Shown one piece after another: positions 36,327-45,516 of a stretch of 64,000 bases of DNA; positions within the stretch are counted from its first letter, which is position 1; each line of letters starts with the position of its first letter. The stretch is taken from contig CAVUTD010000029.1 of the NCBI GenBank assembly GCA_963744345.1, forward strand, positions 150,729 through 214,728, read 5' to 3'. The notes beneath the pieces are model-generated. The model saw nothing but the letters and a program-made list of their open reading frames with translations. It made no database searches and was not told the origin of the DNA. Source of the stretch: DASTFP01 sp963744345. Its GTDB lineage: Bacteria; Verrucomicrobiota; Verrucomicrobiia; Chthoniobacterales; Terrimicrobiaceae. Made by a program: the position numbers and the translations under genes.

Positions 36327-38165
36327 ATGAGCACGCGCTTTAGTCTCGGGATTGACCTTGGCACAAGCAACAGCGCGGTGGCCGTGGATGATTTTGAAAA
36401 CGGACACTCTGGAATCGTGGAAATCACGCAAATCCTCCGTCCCAATCAGATCGGCGAGAAAGTTACTCTGCCGTCCGCGCTTTACATCGCGCACCCTGAG
36501 GAGTTTCCGGCCGACGCTCTCCAGTTGCCGTGGTCCAATCGTGTGGGCACTCTGCTTGTCGGCCACTTTGCCCGCGAGCATGGGGCTTTGATTCCTGATC
36601 GCCTCGTCACCTCCGCAAAATCGTGGCTCTCGAATTTTCATATCGATCCCACCAAAGCTGTCTTGCCGTGGAAGTCCGACATCAAGGAGCCAAAGCTTTC
36701 TGCTTTCGATTGCTCGAAGTTTTATCTTGAACACCTCAAGGAGGGTTTTCTCCACGCGGAGCGCCTTCGGGGCCGCACCTGGGACCTCTCGGAAGGGGAA
36801 ATTGTTCTCACTGTTCCGGCGTCCTTCGATGAAGCGGCGCGAAATTTGACAGCCGAGGCCGCTCAGGCCGCGGGTCTTGGAAAGGTCGTCCTGCTCGAAG
36901 AACCGCAGGCGGCGTTCTATGCATGGACAGCTCAGGCCGGAGGCGCCTGGCGCAATCAGGTCAGCGCCGGCGACATCGTTCTGGTCTGTGATGTGGGTGG
37001 TGGGACGGCTGACTTCAGCCTCATCGCTGTCAGCGAGAAGAATGGCAACCTCGAAGTGGAGCGCATCAGCGTAGGCGAGCACATTCTTCTCGGCGGCGAC
37101 AATATGGATCTGGCTCTCGCCTATACCCTGCAAGCGCAGCTGGAAGCGAGCGGGAAGTCCGTCGACTCGTGGCAGTTCCTCGCACTAAATCATGCCGCGA
37201 GTCAGGGGAAGGTGAGCCTTTTTGACGACGAAGCGCTTCCTGCAGCGCCTATCTCCATCCCTTCACGCGGCTCGAGTCTGATGGCCAAGACGATTTCGAC
37301 CTCGCTCGATCGCGGCACCCTCGAGAACGTCATTTTGGATGGATTTTTCCCGATGACCGAGGTGAGTGATCTTCCAACCGAATCCCGAAGCTCCGGTTTG
37401 CAGGAATTCGGTCTGCCTTATGCCTCGGATGCGGCCATCAGCAAGCATCTGGCCAGATTTCTGACACGAAGCTTGACGAACGTGAAAGCCAGCGAAGCGC
37501 TGAAAGCACTCGTCGGCCGCCCCAGCGAAGCTAGCGACTATCTCAGGCCCACAGCGGTGCTCTTTAATGGCGGTGTGTTCAATGCAGCGCCCATCCGCAA
37601 GCGCGTGCTGGATCTCCTGGCCTCTTGGAACGAAGGGGTGCCAGTTCGCGAACTCGCGGGCTTTCAGCCCAATCTTGCGGTAGCCAAAGGAGCTGCCCTC
37701 TACGGCCGCAATCGCGCTACGGGAAAGGGCATTCGCATCAAGGCTGGCACAGCTCGCTCCTACTATCTTGGACTGGAAACTTCGATGCTCGCCATCCCCG
37801 GCTTCAAGCCTCCCATCAAAGCGCTCTGCGTGGTTCCTCAAGGCATGGAAGAGGGAAGCGAATTGTTGATTGAAGGACAGGAATTTGGCTTGATGACTGG
37901 GAAACCCGCCGACTTTCGCTTCTTTGCCTCCGAAGTGCGCAGCGGCGATACACCTGGTCAGATCATCCCATACGCAGAGCGTGAGCTCGAAGAAACCAGC
38001 CGCATTCAGGTAACCTTGCCCGCCGTAGAAGGTTCGCCCGAGGGTCAGCCCATCCCTGTGCAAATCAACCCAGTAGTTACGGAGCTTGGCAACCTCGAAC
38101 TTTGGATGAAGCACACCGGCTCGGATCGCCGCTGGAAAGTCGAGTTCCAGGTGCGAATGGAATAA
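36327..38165 (+). CDS. Hsp70-family protein (DnaK-like), first of pair
   Basis: A 612-residue actin-fold ATPase of the Hsp70 family. Phosphate 1 is GIDLGTSNSAVAV near the N-terminus, the connect-1 segment is LLEEPQAAFYAWTA, phosphate 2 is VCDVGGGTADFSL, and adenosine is ILFNGGVFNAAPIRKR-like (VLFNGGVFNAAPI). The C-terminal 150 residues do not match the standard DnaK peptide-binding domain, marking a divergent paralogue. It follows DUF2760 and is separated from a second Hsp70 gene by a decayed GxxExxY cassette. Client proteins are unknown. Confidence 0.9.
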   Translation: MSTRFSLGIDLGTSNSAVAVDDFENGHSGIVEITQILRPNQIGEKVTLPSALYIAHPEEFPADALQLPWSNRVGTLLVGHFAREHGALIPDRLVTSAKSWLSNFHIDPTKAVLPWKSDIKEPKLSAFDCSKFYLEHLKEGFLHAERLRGRTWDLSEGEIVLTVPASFDEAARNLTAEAAQAAGLGKVVLLEEPQAAFYAWTAQAGGAWRNQVSAGDIVLVCDVGGGTADFSLIAVSEKNGNLEVERISVGEHILLGGDNMDLALAYTLQAQLEASGKSVDSWQFLALNHAASQGKVSLFDDEALPAAPISIPSRGSSLMAKTISTSLDRGTLENVILDGFFPMTEVSDLPTESRSSGLQEFGLPYASDAAISKHLARFLTRSLTNVKASEALKALVGRPSEASDYLRPTAVLFNGGVFNAAPIRKRVLDLLASWNEGVPVRELAGFQPNLAVAKGAALYGRNRATGKGIRIKAGTARSYYLGLETSMLAIPGFKPPIKALCVVPQGMEEGSELLIEGQEFGLMTGKPADFRFFASEVRSGDTPGQIIPYAERELEETSRIQVTLPAVEGSPEGQPIPVQINPVVTELGNLELWMKHTGSDRRWKVEFQVRME

Positions 38166-38178
38166 AGGAAGAGATTCA

Positions 38179-38209
38179 ACCGCGGATTTCGCGGATTGGA
38201 TGGATAAGG
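38179..38209 (+). repeat. Left 31-nt inverted repeat flanking the GxxExxY relic
   Basis: Begins ACCGCGGATTTCGCG and ends GGATAAGG. It matches the reverse complement of 38648-38678 at 26 of 31 positions by eye. It starts 13 bases after the stop of the first Hsp70 gene. Confidence 0.8.
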
Positions 38210-38224
38210 ATTTTACCGGATCTG

Positions 38225-38633
38225 ATGAATTTGATTCACGAAGAGCTCAGCGAGAAAATCATTGGCGCGGCGATGGAGGCGTTGAGCACACTTAAGCCCG
38301 GGCTAGACGAAAAGATTACGAGAAAGCTCTGGTGCTCGAACTTGAGGCGGCCGGACACTCGGTAGAACAACAGCGAACATTTCCCGTAACGTATCGAGAG
38401 ATCAATGTGGGAACCCTAATCCCAGATCTAATCGCGGATGGAAGGCTAATTGTCGACCCCGAAGGTTGTCTCGTGTTTTACCGAAACGCATAGTGCCCAG
38501 ATGGCAGGTTACCTCTCAATCACCGGCTTACAGTTGGCGCTCCTGATCAACTTCAAGAATGCGAAGACTCGAATGGAAACGCATTGTCCGCCAGGATCCA
38601 AGAGACTCTCAGCAGCGGATGATACGGATTTGA
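38225..38633 (+). pseudogene. GxxExxY family protein, decayed
   Basis: The three reading frames together rebuild a GxxExxY protein. MNLIHEELSEKIIGAAMEAL begins at 38225 and the frame shifts near 38315 (one base lost in GATTACGAG). It continues YEKALVLELEAAGHSVEQQ and GTLIPDLIADGRLIVD, shifts at about 38460 in a C-run to KVVSCFTETHSAQMAGYLS and GLQLALLINFKNAK, then shifts again to a C-terminal EWKRIVRQDP and stops at 38631-38633. At least three indels in 410 bases indicate decay, or error-prone sequence. The family is widespread in Verrucomicrobia and of unknown function, with a nuclease-like fold suggested. It sits between 31-nt inverted repeats. Confidence 0.85.
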
Positions 38634-38647
38634 CGGATCAACCGAGC

Positions 38648-38678
38648 CCTTATCCGTTCTATTCGCGTAATCCGCGGT
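38648..38678 (+). repeat. Right 31-nt inverted repeat flanking the GxxExxY relic
   Basis: Begins CCTTATCC and ends AATCCGCGGT. It is the reverse-complement partner of 38179-38209. Its end lies six bases before the start codon of the second Hsp70 gene, so the repeat may also overlap that gene's leader. Confidence 0.8.
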
Positions 38679-38684
38679 CAAGAT

Positions 38685-41450
38685 ATGGTTGATCCTAAGT
38701 TTAGCATCGGCATCGATTTGGGCACCACCAACTGTGCCATGGCTTTCGTTCCACTCGACGAAGGAGCTTCGCAGAGCGAAATGTTCTCCATCCCTCAATG
38801 GGAAACCACCACCGCTCTCTCGGAATCGCTGACCCTGCCCTCCTTCCTTTATCTTCCCCAGGAAAGCGAGGCCGCACAGATGCTGGGTAACAAACTGAGC
38901 GGCCGCGAATGGATTTCCGGCAGGTTTGCGCGAAGGAAAGCCTCGGAGTCCCCAAGCCGCGTCGCTCACTCGGCCAAATCGTGGCTTTGCCACCATGCGG
39001 TCGATCGAAGCGCACCTTTTCTCCCGTGGCGAACCGACGAAATTCCCTTCGAAAAGAGAATCTCACCGATTCAGGCATCTGCCCTGTTGTTGGAATACCT
39101 CCGCGGGGTCTGGGATGCGCGTTTCTCTTCGGAAGAAGCCCGTTTTCTCGACCAGGAAGTCACCATCACAGTTCCTGCATCGTTCGACGCGGCGGCTCAA
39201 GGGCTCACCCTCGAGGCCAGCAAGCAGGCGAAATTCCCGGAAAATGTCAGGCTGCTTGAGGAACCGCAGGCTGCCTTCTATCGGTGGCTCGAGCATCACT
39301 CTTCATCAGATGCACTCCAACTCTCCGATGCCGGACCAGGTCACGTGCTTGTCATCGACATCGGCGGTGGAACTTCCGACTTCAGTCTCTTTGAGATCAC
39401 TAGCCAGCCCGATGCCTCCCTCCCCCACATCAAGCGCATCGCCGTCAGCGATCACTTACTGCTCGGGGGCGACAATATCGATCTGGCGCTTGCTCACCAT
39501 ATTCAACCGCGTCTTGGCAGCCTGGAACTCTCCCCTACGCAATGGAACTTCCTTGTCGCGCAATGCCGCGATCTGAAGGAGCGCTGCCTTGCCAACACAG
39601 GCGCCGAGCAGTTCACCGTGTCAGTTCCTGCACCAGGATCCAGTTTACTGGGCAAGACGCTCACCGCACATATTCGGCGCCCGGAAATCGAGTCGATCGT
39701 GCTCGAGGGATTCTTCCCCCAGTGCGAAGCCGATGATGAGCCAGCCCGCACCCAGAGCGGCTTGCGAGAATGGGCGCTTCCCTACGCCGCAGATAGTGCC
39801 GTTACGCGGTATCTCGCCGAGTTTCTTCGCGACCGGCCGCAGGTCGATGCCATTCTTTTCAATGGCGGCTCGCTGCAACCTGAAATTCTGCGTCTTCGCC
39901 TCCAGGAGCAAATCGCCAAGTGGCAACGCGGCGACAAGCCTGGAATTCTTGAGAATCCGGAGCTCGATCTCGCCGTCGCCAGAGGAGCTGCGCGCTTCGG
40001 CAGGCTTGTGCATCGGAGAGTCGAGCGCATCGAAGCCAACTCGGCTCGGTCCATCTACCTCGAAGTTCAGCACCACGACACCAACGCGAGTTCAGCACTC
40101 GTCTGCATTCTTCCGCGGGACGCAGCTCCGGAAGAGGAATTTCACGTTTCGCAGCCGGGCTTGGAGCTACGTCTTAACCATCCGGTCCGCTTTCAGCCAT
40201 ATTATTCGACACGTGAGAAGGCGGACGAGCCCGGTGCGCTCGTGCCGCTGAACGACCGCGACTTCCACCGGCTACCCTCCCTGCAAACGACTGCAAAGCT
40301 CACCGGTCGCCCATCGGATCTCGGGAGTGATCGCCTGCCAGTCAGGCTGTCAGCCAAGATGAATGAACTCGGCCTGCTGCGAGTAGCCTGTGTGAGCCTC
40401 GATCCCCGGGCAAAGCAATCCTGGCCGCTCGAGTTTAACCTGCGACCGCACGAGATGGGCACAGACCGGGAAAAAGAAGCCAGCGCTCCAATCGGTTCCG
40501 AGATCGATGCGGATCAGCTGAACGCGGCTCGCGATCGGGTAACCTCCTCATTTTCTCAAGCGCTCAACAAACGCGACAAACTGAGCGCGACCAATCTCCT
40601 CAAGAGTCTTGAGCAAATTCTTCGAATGCCCAAAGCAAATTGGAATGGGATACTCATTCGCGAACTCTGGACCAGCCTTCATGCGCAGGCCTCCTCTCGC
40701 GAGGAATCGATTGAACACGAGGAGACCTGGTTGATTCTGGCCGGGTTCTTTCTCCGCCCAGGCTTTGGCGCGCATGGCGATGAGGTCCGAATCGACCAGC
40801 TCTGGAAAACTCACTTAGACGGTTTCGCCTACCCCGGCAAACGCGTCCAATTGCAGCAATATATTCTTTGGCGGCGAGTGGCAGGCGGTCTCAGTGACGA
40901 ACGCCAGCGCATAATTATCGAACCGGAACTGCCCAAGCTAAACACCTCAAAGAGCGCGGCTCCGGAGCTCGTCCGGCTTGCCGGATCGCTCGAACGGATC
41001 GGCGAGGACACTAAGATCGACCTACTTAACGGCTTTCTCGAGCGTGCCCGTGATCTCGCCCTAACAAAGCAACATTGCGCCCCCTATCTTGTATCGTTGG
41101 GACTTCTCCTCAACCGCGCTCCGTTCTACGCGGGTATTGAGCGTGTCCTGGCGCCTCACTGGGTCGAAAAGGCGTACGAGGACTTGTCGGACCTCGATTG
41201 GGCTGAACCGGAACTCATAGAGATCCAGGCTCTCTTTCTCCGCGCAGCGCGTGTCATCGACGATCCACACCTGGATGTGCCAAAATCAGTCCGGGAGAGA
41301 ATTGCCTGGAAGCTGGAAAAGTCCGGGGTAGCTCCGGTGAGAGTGGAGCGGATTAGAAGGTTTGTCCCCCTTGAGCGCGCCGAACGCGCGGGTCTCTTTG
41401 GAGAATCGCTCCCCCCTGGTTTGGTGCTCGGCATCGAGAGAGCGACCTAG
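38685..41450 (+). CDS. Hsp70-family protein with C-terminal extension (DUF3731-like)
   Basis: A 921-residue protein. The N-terminal ATPase has GIDLGTTNCAMAFVPL (phosphate 1), LLEEPQAAFYRW, VIDIGGGTSDFSL (phosphate 2) and ILFNGGSLQPEI. It then continues for about 320 extra residues that are helical and charged, matching by layout the Hsp70-DUF3731 proteins that pair with a shorter Hsp70. The extension probably replaces the peptide-binding domain. It is the downstream partner of the first Hsp70 and DUF2760 genes. The ATG at 38685 lies immediately after the right inverted repeat. Confidence 0.85.
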   Translation: MVDPKFSIGIDLGTTNCAMAFVPLDEGASQSEMFSIPQWETTTALSESLTLPSFLYLPQESEAAQMLGNKLSGREWISGRFARRKASESPSRVAHSAKSWLCHHAVDRSAPFLPWRTDEIPFEKRISPIQASALLLEYLRGVWDARFSSEEARFLDQEVTITVPASFDAAAQGLTLEASKQAKFPENVRLLEEPQAAFYRWLEHHSSSDALQLSDAGPGHVLVIDIGGGTSDFSLFEITSQPDASLPHIKRIAVSDHLLLGGDNIDLALAHHIQPRLGSLELSPTQWNFLVAQCRDLKERCLANTGAEQFTVSVPAPGSSLLGKTLTAHIRRPEIESIVLEGFFPQCEADDEPARTQSGLREWALPYAADSAVTRYLAEFLRDRPQVDAILFNGGSLQPEILRLRLQEQIAKWQRGDKPGILENPELDLAVARGAARFGRLVHRRVERIEANSARSIYLEVQHHDTNASSALVCILPRDAAPEEEFHVSQPGLELRLNHPVRFQPYYSTREKADEPGALVPLNDRDFHRLPSLQTTAKLTGRPSDLGSDRLPVRLSAKMNELGLLRVACVSLDPRAKQSWPLEFNLRPHEMGTDREKEASAPIGSEIDADQLNAARDRVTSSFSQALNKRDKLSATNLLKSLEQILRMPKANWNGILIRELWTSLHAQASSREESIEHEETWLILAGFFLRPGFGAHGDEVRIDQLWKTHLDGFAYPGKRVQLQQYILWRRVAGGLSDERQRIIIEPELPKLNTSKSAAPELVRLAGSLERIGEDTKIDLLNGFLERARDLALTKQHCAPYLVSLGLLLNRAPFYAGIERVLAPHWVEKAYEDLSDLDWAEPELIEIQALFLRAARVIDDPHLDVPKSVRERIAWKLEKSGVAPVRVERIRRFVPLERAERAGLFGESLPPGLVLGIERAT

Positions 41451-41610
41451 GAACAAAGCACTTGTTCGAGTGCATGGAAGAATCGCTCACGCGGATTCCT
41501 GCGAAGATTTCGATCTTTTTGTCTCTGTTCTATTCTGCCGATTCAGCGTATGTCCTAGAGATTCGCTTTGACGTCAGCCCATCCGAAAAGCTTAAAATGG
41601 CCCAACTTTC

Positions 41611-42006
41611 ATGTCAGGCTTCCGAGAGGTCATAGAAGTTGTTGGTACCGCGGTAGAGGTCGCTGGAGTCGCCATCATGGTCGTTGGAGCGACCATCGCC
41701 ACCGTTCGCTTTCTCTTAACAGTTTCGACGAGAAGTGCAAACACGGTGAGGGCATATCGTCTTTGTCGACAGGATGTGGGTCGTGCCATTCTGCTCGGAC
41801 TTGAATTCCTTGTCGCGGGCGACATCATCGACACCGTTGTCGTAGATCCGAGTTTCGACAGCGTTATCATACTGGGCCTGATTGTTCTCATCCGCACCTT
41901 CCTCAGCTTCACCCTGCATCTCGAAGTGGAGCACCGTTGGCCGTGGCAGCACAGCCCCGACGAAGACGCGATCCATCATCCCCCGATTCCAAAAGCGGAA
42001 GTTTAA
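41611..42006 (+). CDS. DUF1622 membrane protein
   Basis: A 131-residue protein with three membrane segments, about residues 8-35 (VVGTAVEVAGVAIMVVGATI), 55-75 and 80-105 (SVIILGLIVLIRTFLSFTLH). The loop YRLCRQDVGRAILLGLEFLV and the C-terminal LEVEHRWPWQ are the DUF1622 signature. Function unknown. It stands alone between the Hsp70 genes and xylA. Confidence 0.88.
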   Translation: MSGFREVIEVVGTAVEVAGVAIMVVGATIATVRFLLTVSTRSANTVRAYRLCRQDVGRAILLGLEFLVAGDIIDTVVVDPSFDSVIILGLIVLIRTFLSFTLHLEVEHRWPWQHSPDEDAIHHPPIPKAEV

Positions 42007-42205
42007 CCACGCCTGTCTCGCGGACTTCACGTCGCGCGGCGAACACTTCTCTACCGCCTGGCAGCCGGGGCATCGGCAAGCTGATCGATTCGTTCGAGCA
42101 TGCTCGCGAACCTGCCTTCGTTAAGGATAACGAGCCCCCATGGATGCCTCGCGAGTAATTGCTTTCGTTTAAGAAATTTTGCAGAGAGACTTTGTCTTCA
42201 CGCTT

Positions 42206-43519
42206 ATGAACCCCGCATTTCCAGAAATTACGAAGATTCCCTATGAAGGACCCACTTCCAAAAACCCGCTCGCCTTTAAACACTATAATGCCAGCGAAAT
42301 CATCGAGGGTAAGAGCATGGCCGATCACCTTCGCTTTTCCGTGGCCTACTGGCACACCTTCCGAAATGTCTTAGGAGACCCATTTGGCCCCGGAACGGCA
42401 ATTCGGCCATGGGATGACCAATCAAACTCGGTCGAGAACGCATGCAATCGGGCGCGCGTCGCTTTTGAATTCATCGAAAAACTGGGCGCACCGTTCTATG
42501 CTTTTCACGACCGCGATGTTGCCCCGGAAGGCGGCAGTCTCGCGGAGTCCAACCGAAACCTCGATGCCGTTGTCAAGGTGCTCAAGGAAGAGCAGCAACG
42601 CACCGGAATCAAACTTCTCTGGGGCACAGCCAGCCTCTTTACCAACCCGCGTTTTTGTCACGGCGCAGCGACAAGCCCAAACGCCGACGTTTTCGCCTAC
42701 GCGGCGGCGCAGGTGAAAAAGGCCTTGGAAGTCACTCACGAACTCGGCGGGGCGGGCTACACCTTCTGGGGCGGACGCGAGGGGTACGCCAGCCTTTGGA
42801 ATACCGACATAAAAAGGGAACTCGACCACCTTGCCAAATTTTTTCACATGGCGGTCGACCACAAGAAACAGATCGGATACACGGGACCGTTCTACATCGA
42901 ACCAAAACCCAAGGAGCCGACGAAGCACCAATACGACTTCGACGCAGCAACCTGCCTGAACTTCCTCCGAGAGTACGGCCTCCTGGAACACTTCAAACTC
43001 AACCTGGAAACCAACCATGCGACCCTGGCTGGCCATACCATGCAACATGAATGCGAAGTGGCCACCGCCGCGGGAGCGCTCGGCTCAGTCGACGCGAATA
43101 CCGGCGATGAATTGATTGGTTGGGACACCGATCAGTTCCCGACCAGTCTCTATCTGACAACCCAGGTCATGCTGATTATCCTCAAGATGGGTGGATTCAC
43201 CACGGGAGGGCTCAACTTCGACGCGAAAGTACGGCGTGAAAGCTTCGAACCGATCGACCTCTTCTATGCACATATCGGCGGGATGGATGCCTTCGCGCGC
43301 GGCCTGAAGATCGCCGCCGCCATTCGCGCCGACGGTCGCCTGGCCGAGTTGCTGAAAAACCGATACGCCTCCTGGGACAGCGGCATTGGCGCCTCTATCG
43401 AAGAAGGCAAAGAGGATTTCAACTCGCTCGAAAAATATGCCATGAGCCGCCCAGACCCAATCCAATATGGCAGCGGACGCCAGGAGCTTTACGAGACGAT
43501 TATCAACGAGATGATCTGA
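42206..43519 (+). CDS. xylA: Xylose isomerase
   Basis: A 437-residue enzyme interconverting D-xylose and D-xylulose (and glucose/fructose), cytoplasmic and metal-dependent. The catalytic FHDRDVAPEG places His101 as in E. coli XylA. FWGGREGYASLWNTD, the metal ligands in GPFYIEPKPKEPTKHQYD and the C-terminal block GLNFDAKVRRESF are typical. I start at ATG 42206; the frame reaches 42179 but on TTG. No xylulokinase or xylose transporter adjoins it, so the isomerase may be a stand-alone copy. Confidence 0.96.
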   Translation: MNPAFPEITKIPYEGPTSKNPLAFKHYNASEIIEGKSMADHLRFSVAYWHTFRNVLGDPFGPGTAIRPWDDQSNSVENACNRARVAFEFIEKLGAPFYAFHDRDVAPEGGSLAESNRNLDAVVKVLKEEQQRTGIKLLWGTASLFTNPRFCHGAATSPNADVFAYAAAQVKKALEVTHELGGAGYTFWGGREGYASLWNTDIKRELDHLAKFFHMAVDHKKQIGYTGPFYIEPKPKEPTKHQYDFDAATCLNFLREYGLLEHFKLNLETNHATLAGHTMQHECEVATAAGALGSVDANTGDELIGWDTDQFPTSLYLTTQVMLIILKMGGFTTGGLNFDAKVRRESFEPIDLFYAHIGGMDAFARGLKIAAAIRADGRLAELLKNRYASWDSGIGASIEEGKEDFNSLEKYAMSRPDPIQYGSGRQELYETIINEMI

Positions 43520-43632
43520 TCGCTCTCACGCGTTTACCTCGACCACTGGATATCGACAGCTATCTTCAGAGCCTCAGCGAAAGAACCTTCAGGCGGGACC
43601 AAGACCATACACTAAGCGGAAGCAACGGAGCC

Positions 43633-43649
43633 GGGAGGTGAGACCTCCC
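43633..43649. terminator. Stem-loop after xylA
   Basis: GGGAGGT at 43633-43639 and ACCTCCC at 43643-43649 form a perfect 7-bp stem with a three-base loop GAG, followed by TTCT rather than a full T-run. It lies 113 bases after the xylA stop, so it could end that transcript. A REP-like unit is an alternative. Confidence 0.4.
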
Positions 43650-43679
43650 TTCTGACGAGAGGGCGCACCGCACGGGAAG

Positions 43680-44020
43680 ATGACGAGACCCGTTCGTATC
43701 TTAACGGCCGTCATATCTGTGATGGTCACGACAGCGCAATCCTCACGGTTGATACCGAGTTATCCGGCATGGGATCGAGGTCGTCTATCTCGGGTATCAT
43801 CGCTCCGAGCTACAATGGGAGACATGTGGAGTTCCTCTCCGAACTCCTCCGGCTGCTAAGAAAAGGCAAGGCGAGCCATATCGGAGTATTCGGCGGCGGA
43901 GGAGGAACCATTACCAAAACCGACGCGACCCTCATGCATCGCCGAGGTGTCGACCGTATTTTCTTCGCGTGAACTCCCTTTGAAGAGATGATTCGCTTTG
44001 TGAAGGAGCGCTACGGCGCG
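43680..44020 (+). pseudogene. Relic of a B12-binding domain (methylmalonyl/isobutyryl-CoA mutase type)
   Basis: Pieces in several frames rebuild a B12-binding N-terminal domain: MTRPVRILTAV from 43680, then CDGHDSAILTVDTELSGMG (containing the DxHxxG-like cobalamin motif DGHDSA), then EVVYLGYHRS. A gap follows where about 20 residues of the expected fold are missing. Next come SYNGRHVEFLSELLRLLRKG, ASHIGVFGGGGGTITKTDAT, HRRGVDRIFFA, a TGA, and TPFEEMIRFVKERYG. This matches the B12 domain at the front of IcmF/mutase proteins. An internal deletion plus several shifts show real decay. Nothing of the G-protein or mutase domains follows. Confidence 0.8.
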
Positions 44021-44169
44021 TCTAAGCACTGCCTTCGACGGTCCAACGCTATCGGCCGATGCTGTAAGCTCACGTTTGCCACGATAGGAGTTTGGCGCAT
44101 CAGCTATGTCGTTATCTTAGCTTTGTTGGCGTAACCCAACGCCGCATCGAGCGCACGGTTGTTTCCAAT

Positions 44170-45036
44170 TCAGTGGGTCATTGCATGCCCTCGGGGATCA
44201 TTGAGGTAAGCATAGAAGAGGCCGATCACGAGCCCGCCGCCCACATAGTTCCCTAAGAGTGAGAAGAAAAAGTTTTTGCCTATCTGCAGGACATCGACAC
44301 TTTGGGGTTGCTCCATCAGAGCGATATTGAAAAGTGCCGAATTGGCGACGACATGTTCATAACCCATATAGGAAAAAACTGTGACTCCCATCATCAACAC
44401 CACGATTTTCGCCAGATGTTCCTTAAGCTGCATGGCAACAATCACCGACACATTAATGAAATAGTTCGCAAACACACCTTTGACAAAAATTAGCCAAGCA
44501 CTGCTTTTCACCGTCTTATTATTTACAGTGTGCACCAAATCTTCGACCACGCCATCACTTAGCATACCACAGCTCCACACCAACTCGGCGACAAAGAAAA
44601 TCCCAAGCAAATTGCCTATCAGGCACATCCCCCAGATCTTCATTGTGTCGAGCCATGTCACCTTGTCGTAATAGCGTCCCACCGTAAAGTACATGAAATT
44701 GCTGGTCAGCAACTCCGAGTTGGTGAAATAGATGAACACCAGCGCCATGCTGAAACTCACGCCTATCAGATATTTTCCAAGCGCGGAGTTGAAGTCATGG
44801 CCGAGGTCGTTCTTAATCTGATACACAAAGATGTACATGAGGCAGATGATGACGCCGGCCATTGCGGCGCGAAGCGTGTACCGAATAAAGAACCGCTCGT
44901 GCAGGGCACGCTTGACATCGATGGTGTCGATGATGCGCTCCATCACCTCGCGACCATAATAGATCCGAGTCCACACCATGTTCTCGGTCTTGAATTCCCT
45001 TTCTGTTTCGCTTGGACTGTCGTCTTTCGTCTGCAT
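44170..45036 (-). CDS. Formate/nitrite transporter family protein
   Basis: A 288-residue FNT channel with six membrane helices. The family blocks are AAMAGVIICLMYIFVYQI, the NSELLTSNFMYFTVGRYY loop, WLIFVKGVFANYFINVSVIV and the C-terminal GKNFFFSLLGNYVGGGL. It would move formate, nitrite or a similar small anion. The gene is visibly more A+T-rich than its neighbours and isolated, with a decayed B12 relic on one side. Horizontal acquisition is plausible but unproven. Confidence 0.9.
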   Translation of the reverse strand: MQTKDDSPSETEREFKTENMVWTRIYYGREVMERIIDTIDVKRALHERFFIRYTLRAAMAGVIICLMYIFVYQIKNDLGHDFNSALGKYLIGVSFSMALVFIYFTNSELLTSNFMYFTVGRYYDKVTWLDTMKIWGMCLIGNLLGIFFVAELVWSCGMLSDGVVEDLVHTVNNKTVKSSAWLIFVKGVFANYFINVSVIVAMQLKEHLAKIVVLMMGVTVFSYMGYEHVVANSALFNIALMEQPQSVDVLQIGKNFFFSLLGNYVGGGLVIGLFYAYLNDPRGHAMTH

Positions 45037-45516
45037 ATTAGTTTCTCTCTCGTTTCTGCACCGGCGCGAAGTATTACAACACGTTGAAAGTGTTTGCGAA
45101 AGCGTTGGCTAGCGAACGGCTAGAGTTCCTGTCCGGCGTTGTTGATTAATGGGCGAGAGCGGTTCTTCCAAGAAACTGAATGGGCAGGATTCTCGATACG
45201 GACAAGTCCAAAGCCGAGAAAAGCGGCCTAGTTTCGCAGAGGCGCTCCCTTTATGACTCACCGCTACGCCTTCGCACCAGCTTCTTCCCTCTTTGCAGCG
45301 GCATTCACCGCCATAACTGGCTCATCAGAGGTTTCCAAAATCTTGGCAGCCCCGAAGCGTGCTCGCTTTCCCACACCTGCCTTACGCCGATTCGACTCGA
45401 GCAAGGCTCTTAGCTGAAGCGTCGGCCTTTCGGTCTCTGCGCTATGGCCGGCTGGCCGATAAACTCCCATCAGCGCTGAAGCGATCCCAGCGCCATAACT
45501 GATTCCGGAAATGCGC
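45037..45516. other. Intergenic region, no supported gene
   Basis: About 480 bases between the transporter and the DUF4432 gene. Frames of 77 codons on the plus strand (45180-45413) and 142 on the minus strand (45264-45692, overlapping DUF4432) resemble no family. The transporter promoter should be in the first 100 bases, which are A+T-richer. I see no RNA gene or repeat. Confidence 0.4.
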
